NCBI GenBank assembly: GCA_018105865.1
Contig: CM030852.1
Span: forward strand, 423,501 to 487,500
DNA from: Metaphire vulgaris
Lineage: Eukaryota; Annelida; Clitellata; Crassiclitellata; Megascolecidae
Direction: 5' to 3'
DNA length: 64,000 nt
Part shown: positions 56,895 through 64,000 of the stretch, piece after piece
How positions within the stretch are numbered: position 1 is the first letter of the stretch
How the letters are laid out: the number at the start of each line of letters is the position of its first letter
Notes under the pieces: model-generated
The model's database searches: none
The model's input: only the letters and a program-made list of their open reading frames with translations
Told to the model about the DNA's origin: nothing
Translations under genes and position numbers: made by a program

Positions 56895-56990
56895 TGTCTA
56901 AAGTGGTTCAGAAGGGTCTGCCGAGGTTGTGGTTCAGAACCACTCTGTGAGAAGCACTGTTGCACTCATCCAAATCTGGTAACCTATAAG
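56817..56990 (-). mobile_element. Diverged copy of the (TTA)n-tailed retroposon end
   Basis: An (AAT)n run at 56820-56892 is followed by AAAGTGGTTCAGAAGG and GTTCAGAACCACTCTGTGAG. On the minus strand the order of motifs (GTGG-rich, then CCACTTTAGACATTG, then the TTA run) matches 27878-27995 and the units of the large array, though with many substitutions. Confidence 0.6.
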
Positions 56991-57002
56991 GCTATAACTA
57001 TA

Positions 57003-57005
57003 ACT

Positions 57006-57067
<62 letters not shown>
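57003..57067. repeat. (TA)n microsatellite
   Basis: Nearly pure TA run with a single phase break, directly beyond the retroposon end. Confidence 0.9.
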
Positions 57068-57068
<1 letters not shown>

Positions 57069-58082
57069 CTAAAATTGTTTCTCTCTTGAAGACAACAGAG
57101 AGAGGAACTTTAAAATTGCAAAACATTAGATCAGAATCTACTAATGATCTAACAAGAACGCGCTAAGCATTAAAGGTCAAATGATCAATTCCCATTGCAG
57201 GACTCAATATAAGTTATAGCAAAAGCAACAGAATGCCAATAAGGCAAACGAGAGGCGAGGACAAAGGACAAGAAAACGACGAGGACACAGGACCAGATAA
57301 CGCCGAGGACAGATGAGGACAGATGAGGACAAATGAGGACAGTCTCCTTTTCCCGTCCACAGCAAACTAATTGTCGGCGGCCGACGACTGACGCGCTTAT
57401 TGTCTCAGCGCCGCGTATCCAATGTAATTTACCGTCTTTGGCTTTTCTCATCTCCGCCATTATACGGTCCGACCTGTCCTCCGACTCTTGTCACCGGCAC
57501 CCGACGGACCCCCGGCTCCCAGGACCAGCCCCTCCCCACCCACCCACCGGCCTCCATCGTCCTCTGCCGCCGCCGCCGCCGCCGCCGCCGCCGCAGTCGC
57601 AATATACAGCGTTTGAAAACCAATTACAAGTCTTCTGCGTACGGATGAAGGAGAAGAAGAAGAAGAAGAGGAAGAAGACGTCGGCTGCACCTGACACCCC
57701 CCAGAGGCAAATCATTTGACACCCGACCGATCCCAGCGGACAGCAGCGCCGACTGCGTTTATCACTCTTATAAACATACACGCGTCTCGTCCGGCGGACC
57801 GGTCCAACGTCGCCGCGGCGGAGGGAGGACAGGATGACGACCGAGACCGAGTAAGGATCGTGGTCCGAAGGCGGCGGCGTCATCATCTCTATTGCCATGG
57901 ATAACGGCGATCGGTGGCAGTGCAAGCGGGGTGGATGGGATGGGGGTGGGGTGGACCCAGATGGATAGGGAGGATAAAGACAAAGATACATCGGACCACA
58001 AATCCCAGATGAAATCGCCTCTTTGCAAGTCACTAATAGCCTCTAGATAAAGACAAAGAATTGATTCAAAACAGAGGATATA

Positions 58083-58178
<96 letters not shown>

Positions 58179-58180
58179 TG
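58083..58180. repeat. (CAGA)n tetranucleotide array
   Basis: About 24 uninterrupted CAGA units. Confidence 0.95.
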
Positions 58181-59298
58181 ATGCTGATAAAGACAAGTAG
58201 GCAGAGAGTGAGACAAAAGATGACGATCGTTTTCATAGCATTTTAAAAATCGTTTTAATTCGAAATGTTTCATGTTCGAATCCTCTTTTAAAACTACAGT
58301 TTATGCGCAATCAATGAACCTATATTCGACCAAAAGATGCAACAAATTAAATCGTTTTAAACATCGAATGACTTCTGAAAATTCATGTTGGCATTATAAC
58401 GTCCATTTTAAGGGACGAAATTTCTGGAAAACGACACGGGGTAGACGGTTTCTGAAGAAGATTAAAGATGACCAGCCCCAGCATCTGGTAATCTGTAATA
58501 TTCGTCGGCAGAGAACAGGGACCGCTGAATGTCCTAATCCTAGAATTAATCGTAATTCGCAAGAGTCAACCACAAAGACACACACACACACACACACACA
58601 CAAACGCACGCTTGCATGATGCAGCTAGGTTGCTTTCAGTCAGTTTTAAGTCTTCTTGGGGGCTGGTCAAGTCTTACAACTGAAACTTCGATAACAACTA
58701 TAGATAAGGACTAACAGAACCTATCATCGACGTGTCGTATATGTTGGATATAAGATCGAACGGTCAATGTAAACTGACTCCTAATGTCATGTATACTATA
58801 GAGCTTCCTATTTATAAGTTGACTGATTGACTGACCATTGATTCCTCCTGTCCACTATCGAGTCTAGTTCGTGTTGCTATGAACTGCCCATCGAATAGTC
58901 TCTTATTAATCTGACCAGGTCCTGCACAGCACGTGACGATGGCCAGAAATTGTTGCAGTTTCTTTCCGTTTAAGAGAAAATCCCCGTAAAATTAATCCTC
59001 GGATTTCTTCTTCGTCCAAATCCAGTTTCGGTTTTTTCCTTTCTGGATTTCGTCTGCAATTCCCCCTCCCTCACCCTCATCCCCTCCCTTCCCCTTCCCC
59101 ACCTCCTCACCACAGGCGAGCCACACACACTCCACGCGCAATATCCTGTACTTCCATCGATAGAGGGACTTCCTATGGGAACGGAAAAGGGAAGAGCGGG
59201 AAGCCTGTCCTCTGAGAGACGACCGCGGGACGACGTAACAGGCAGGGAAGCGAGGCTCGCCACTGCTGCCTAAGCCACTTATAGGATGACGATGCAGC

Positions 59299-59301
<3 letters not shown>

Positions 59302-59352
<51 letters not shown>
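59302..59352. repeat. (GT)n microsatellite
   Basis: Pure GT run of about 25 units. Confidence 0.95.
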
Positions 59353-59356
<4 letters not shown>

Positions 59357-59540
59357 GGAATACAGATATCTACCTAAATAATCTTCTGTATTCTGAGCGG
59401 AGAATGCGCCTAATCGTCCTCAGCCTGGTAGAAATTTCCCGCCCATTAGACCCAATAGGAGATGCTCTATGGGAGGCGCTCGGGCATTTCATTATTGATG
59501 TTCTCTGTCCAGCCTCCCTGTTGCTGTCCGGCTACAGCAA

Positions 59541-59555
59541 CTAATAATAATAAAA

Positions 59556-59597
<42 letters not shown>

Positions 59598-59688
59598 GAA
59601 TAATAATAATAAACAATAATAATAAAGAATAATAATAATAATAATAATAAATAATAATAAATAATAATAATAATAATAGTGGTGGTAT

Positions 59689-59740
<52 letters not shown>

Positions 59741-59836
59741 CGCAATAGCGGCTGCAGAAATATCAACAACATTATCATTAATATCTGTGTTATTACATTA
59801 GGTCCTATATGATGATGATGATGATTATTGTTGTTG

Positions 59837-59894
<58 letters not shown>
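59541..59894. repeat. (AAT)n, (TAG)n and (TTA)n arrays
   Basis: AAT with AAAAAT and AAAGAAT variants (59541-59678) leads into TAG units (59690-59741). About 95 bp of mixed sequence follows, then (TTA)n (59836-59894). Confidence 0.9.
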
Positions 59895-59895
<1 letters not shown>

Positions 59896-61440
59896 ATTGT
59901 ATTGCGCTGAAATTAGAGGTGCTTTGTTAGGCGATCGCTTTGTTCTTCTATTGAGGCATTTGCCAATGGCTGGTGTCTCTTTTCTTTTGACTTTCTGGCC
60001 AGAGGCATCTGATGTCTGCCAATGCATGGACGGCATTATGTTCATCACGGCGAATTAAGACAGAACGCGATGGGAATAAGAATCGGACCAAAGACAGTCT
60101 GCGAAAGCGATGCTGAGAGAGGAGAGGAGAGAGGAGGGAGGGGAGGGAGGGAAGAGGGCAGTGGGCGTGGTTCGAGGGAGGGGGATGAGAGACGATTAGG
60201 AGAAAGACATAAGACGTCAAGGGTCGTGGTGACGTCAATTGTCTTCGTCATCCGAGACGTCATGACTCCGACGACAAAAGACTAGCGTCGTTGTTGGTAT
60301 ATATAGGGATACTGCAATTGACTAACAGAAGGGGCTCTGTAAGTAAAAAGACATTCGCCTCTTTCCATATTTAATGCTTGCATCCGTCGCTCGCCGACAA
60401 TAATAATAATTCTGGAATGGCCTCATCGGTGGCTGCTCCTGAACGGGTCGCCGCTGCCGATTCCAGGGATCCAGCGGGGCGATGTGGGGGTGGGTGCCTC
60501 TGACCCCGTCATTATCATTATTAAGATCGGTTTCGGCGGCAAACTATTTGAAAAAAGCAGAGAGCTCAGTTCTTGAGAGTCGATCGGCGAAATGCAAATG
60601 GGGTGTCGAGGACAGATAGCAGGGCGACGGGGGTGGGGTGGGGTGGGGGTTTCGGGGAGGGGTCAGTTAACGTCCCATCTGTTCGATAGTAGCGTCGTCT
60701 GCTGTGGAAAGTCAGAGCGGTTTATGATAATGGACTGGATTATCCACAGGAGAGAGAGACTCTACTGAGATCAGACCTGATTCCCCTTATCATTGGACGA
60801 CGCGAGACCCCACAAGATCGAAGAGAAGAATATTGCCTTCGATGGTCTCCTTATGATCTCTATGTTTTATTCTCCCTTGAAATCTATGCTTTGCCTAAAT
60901 GTTCGTAGTTTTACAAAAAGGGAAATCATCTTGAATTTCAAAATCTCTGCGTATATATATATATTATAATTTATGTTTTCTTAGAATAGCTTATAAACTG
61001 AAAATTGGCCGGAATTTATTGGAAAGTAGGAAACTGAGTAGAAAGCCTTAGGAAGGGATTGACTTGGATTACCAAAGTCGGGCGGAGTCTGGTCTAGTCG
61101 GTGCCGGAAGTAGGACTCAAGACTGGCTGACCTGACTTCAAGAGACAACGCAAATTACGAAGGGGGTTCGGAAATTAGCTCTGCTCGGGAAGAAAGCGAA
61201 TCGATAATATTACGATTATACATGACCTGTGAAAATTTTAATGTTTCTGATAAAAATGAGGAGGAAGAAGAGGAAGAGGAGGAGGAGGAGCAGAGTAAAG
61301 AAGAATGACAAAGACGAGAGAAGGTGGGGCAGTAGGAGGAGGTGGGAAAGGAAGGAGAGGTGGAGGGGAAGATGCGAAAGGAGACGAAGTGAACAGAACA
61401 GATATAGTGAAGAGTGTCAAATTGTAAAAAAGTCGAGCAA

Positions 61441-61474
<34 letters not shown>

Positions 61475-62061
61475 TGTCCGTTTTTCTTCCTGGAATAAAC
61501 CCATATAAAGCAATAAAAACCGCTTTCGGAGGAGGGTGAGTGGGAGGGGGGATCGAGTACCAGTTCAGTCTTCTATGGAGAGGCGGAGGGCGGAGGGGGA
61601 GGGGCATCGAGAGAGTGTTGCTGCCGCCTGGAGAGGGAGGAGGAGGAGAAGGAGGAGGAGGAGGAATAGGTGGACAAAGATGGCGGCGGTTGTCCACTCC
61701 ACCACCCACCCTGCCGAATCGCTTCTGGCCAGTTAGTCTTTGTCGCGGGCGAGGAATTAGCGGTAATAGAGATGGATGCAAATGGACGCTAATAGCACGA
61801 CGACGACGACGACGACGATTGGAAGCCGCCTGGCGACAAAACGACGAACAATTAAAGCCTCACTAATGGCCGACGTGACGATGGCCAGAAATCGGAGGCC
61901 AATTGGGGGGAAGTCCCTCTCGCTCGCCCCGCGGCCAATCAGACACAGTCCAGAGGGACGAACAGACGGACAAAGCAACCGAACCGACACGCAGGCGGAC
62001 AAAGAAGGAGACATGACGCTGACACACACACACACACAGACACTGATGCGATTTGCCTTCG

Positions 62062-62076
62062 TCGTCGTCGTCGTCG

Positions 62077-62114
<38 letters not shown>
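62062..62114. repeat. (CGT)n-(CAT)n microsatellite
   Basis: CGTCGT units change into CATCAT units. The dispersed TATAGCGCC core follows at 62156. Confidence 0.9.
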
Positions 62115-63638
62115 GATGTCTTTGAGTCACGATCGTAGATAGAGCAGACTCGTGATATAGCGCCGATATTGATTTTTCGCTCGGACTAAAGACAAAGTTC
62201 AGATCCTTTACATACTTATTCTTTCCTTCGAACGCCATCTGTCGACAGAAGACAGAATTACGTCGCTGCAGCGGCAACACCGTCTCCTCCGCCGATCGCA
62301 CAAGCGACGATCGTCGCAGGATCAAATTGATCAAAATGATCGAAAAGTAACGGACTAAGTAATGACAGGCAGCGCTATGCAACGGTAGAATAATTTATGT
62401 AGCGCCAGTTTTTAGGACGACTTCGTTCTCATTCGGAAGGTGTTAGTCTTGATGGGGCGGGGTAAGGGCAGCGGGGGGGGGGGGTTAACCCTCTACTGGC
62501 TTATACCGACTCTAAGCCGATAAAATTGTTTTCGTGAAGAATAAAGTCTATTTATTGGGCTTTAGCTCCCCCCATTAAAGGTAGAAATATTTGGAGAGGG
62601 GCGCAGTCGGACCCGAGCTGGCTTTTCAAAAATGTGAACACTGTCTGAAGGTATTGACGTCAGTGAAATGGATTGACGTAAAGTGGGACTTCGTTTCAAG
62701 TGACAAGTGACGCAGTTGACAGAAGCACATTAGCACAACGGGCGAAAGAAGAAAAACAGGAAGTAATATGCTAAACATGTGAGCTGAGGCATTTCCGTCC
62801 GATCAGAAAAACCGTGAGCAATAATAAAAACGTGGGAGAAACCGGTAGCCAGCCATATGCTGTGCATAAATATAACGAGATATTGGGAAAGAAACTGAAA
62901 TTAAAACGAAAAGCAGGTGGTCAGAGGTCGAATTTTTCGGAATGGGGGTGGGGGTGGGTGAGTGCTCTAGCCAATACTAAATCGAGACCAAACTCCCCAT
63001 CGGATACAAAAATATCTAGGCTTTGGCCATCTACCGTACCTTTGTGGAAACCCGATCGCTGAACATAACATAAAATTAATTACTAATTGAAGCGTTATTC
63101 GCTAGATGGCCAATTCTCACGAACGCCTGGCGAATGAAGTTAAAACCACAGTGATGGGGGATGCTGGGACAACAGCTAACTTAGCTAAGCACAGAGGTGC
63201 AAAACTTGTTTATAACTTAAAAGGGCAGACAGAGGACCACAACTCTAACAACTCTCTTTGTTTCGACACTTAAAATGCTAAAAATGCATTGGAAATTTGA
63301 CACACAGATTATATTTGATGCTACAAAATATTATCTCTATTTGACTATTTGTCAAGAGCACCTGTTAATTAACATCCGAATGTCCCAAACAAATATTTTG
63401 CGGATATATTTTTCAAGTGGAGCACCCGTCGTTTAATGCCAGATTATCATTCACGCGGATATTGTCCGGGTAACTGCTTAGGGGATATATCCCCGTAACA
63501 TATCCCCTAAATGGAGACGCAGCTTTATGTCTTAAAGAAGTTCTTAATTCGATTTAAAAATCATAAACCAGAAATCATAAGACTGGATTTCGATGTGAAA
63601 GAAGCTTTGGCTTAAAATACATGTATATTTATGGCCCA

Positions 63639-63864
63639 CACTAGAACTTCGTTAATATGGACTCGGTTATAAGGCATTTACGATTATAAAGTACTGCAAT
63701 GTACAGTCACGTGTGATGCGCTACCGTAGAAGAAGAAGAAGAAGAAGAAGAAGAAGAAGAAGAAGAAAGAAGAAGAAGAAGAAGAAGAAGAAGAAGAAGA
63801 AGAAGAAGATATAACGCATTAAATTTTAGAGAGCTGGTAAGTACATTATAACGAAATTCCACTG
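63639..63864. mobile_element. pogo/Tigger-like MITE with an internal (GAA)n expansion
   Basis: The left end CACTAGAACTTCGTTAATAT and the right end ATTATAACGAAATTCCACTG are imperfect inverted repeats of the pogo/Tigger type (CAGTxGAACCTCGTTATAAC); TA follows the right end. Bases 63728-63809 are a (GAA)n run inside the element. It is non-coding. Confidence 0.6.
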
Positions 63865-63921
63865 TAGTTAAATTAATGAATCACTTGTAGACGAAAACCT
63901 ACTGGAAATGATGTCTATATT

Positions 63922-64000
63922 CAGTGGCGGCTCCACCGGGGGGGGCAGGGGGCCCGTGCCCCCTATTGAGAGCCTGGCCCCCCAGTGGCCCCCAGTTGGG
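63922..64000. mobile_element. hAT-like MITE, family A, copy 4 (cut by window end)
   Basis: It starts CAGTGGCGGCTCCACC and continues with GCCCGTGCCCCCTATTGAG and CCCCAGTTGGG as in the copy at 14338-14520. The rest lies beyond the window. Confidence 0.75.

Larger units (their letters stand above)
55595..64000. other. Non-coding region downstream of the NK7 gene
   Basis: No exon is recognised in 8.4 kb. It contains a nested MITE pair (55873-56313), an (AAT)n-tailed retroposon end (56817-56990), (TA)n at 57003-57067, (CAGA)n at 58083-58180, (GT)n at 59302-59352, (AAT)n and (TTA)n arrays at 59541-59894, (GA)n near 61443-61473, (ATC)n at 62062-62114, a pogo-like MITE (63639-63864) and the start of a family A MITE (63922). 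CpG-rich blocks between 57180 and 62400 may be regulatory DNA of the NK7 gene or of a gene beyond the window. Confidence 0.6.

Noticed and set aside
61155..61866. Pro/Ser-rich and Arg/Gly-rich overlapping frames
   Set aside because: Low-complexity purine/pyrimidine-rich DNA read on both strands; no domain, no splice support.
62814..63062. 82-residue frame starting at a non-ATG codon
   Set aside because: No recognisable family and no splice or start context; chance open frame is likely.

Overview
This is an animal nuclear genome window, with none of the hallmarks of a bacterial, organellar or viral sequence. Coding regions are split into short exons with GT-AG (twice GC-AG) splice sites. Introns and spacers are crowded with microsatellites, short terminal-inverted-repeat elements and retroposon tails. 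Exon boundaries of the aldolase and GRK genes match the vertebrate gene structures closely, and an NK7-class homeobox gene and a single Tbx2/3-type gene are present. That suggests a slowly evolving bilaterian invertebrate (lophotrochozoan or similar); I cannot name the phylum from the sequence alone.

Layout. 1-1854: non-coding, with a tandem duplication. 1855-11676 (+): T-box transcription factor of the Tbx2/3 subfamily, six exons, whose fifth intron holds a 3.3 kb composite array of (TTA)n blocks and 17-bp repeats. 11677-17215: repeat-rich intergenic DNA with hAT-like MITEs. 17216-20555 (-): fructose-bisphosphate aldolase, seven coding exons, complete from ATG to the C-terminal tyrosine. 20556-22659: divergent spacer with a LINE 3' end. 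22660-39948 (+): G protein-coupled receptor kinase of the GRK2/3 type, 19 exons, complete from the conserved N-terminus through RGS-homology, kinase and PH domains. 39949-50262: intergenic, AT-rich and full of mobile elements to about 47 kb, then CpG-rich. 50263-55594 (+): NK7-type homeobox gene, three exons. 55595-64000: non-coding, with a nested MITE pair, CpG-rich stretches and a pogo-like MITE.

The genes do not form a pathway: two are developmental transcription factors (both with candidate Groucho-type or repressor motifs), one is a glycolytic enzyme, and one is a GPCR-desensitising kinase. Three single-base indels in A/T homopolymers interrupt otherwise perfectly conserved exons (one in aldolase, two in GRK). 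Assembly or read errors explain these more simply than pseudogenes.

I did not find a convincing new molecular system. The most unusual content is the mobile-element landscape. At least four families of non-autonomous elements can be delimited by target-site duplications, including one inserted inside another. There is a 72-bp piggyBac-like element, and a retroposon tail with the core TATAGCGCC recurs at a dozen or more sites, often next to the microsatellite it may have seeded. All calls come from reading the sequence; no database search was run.
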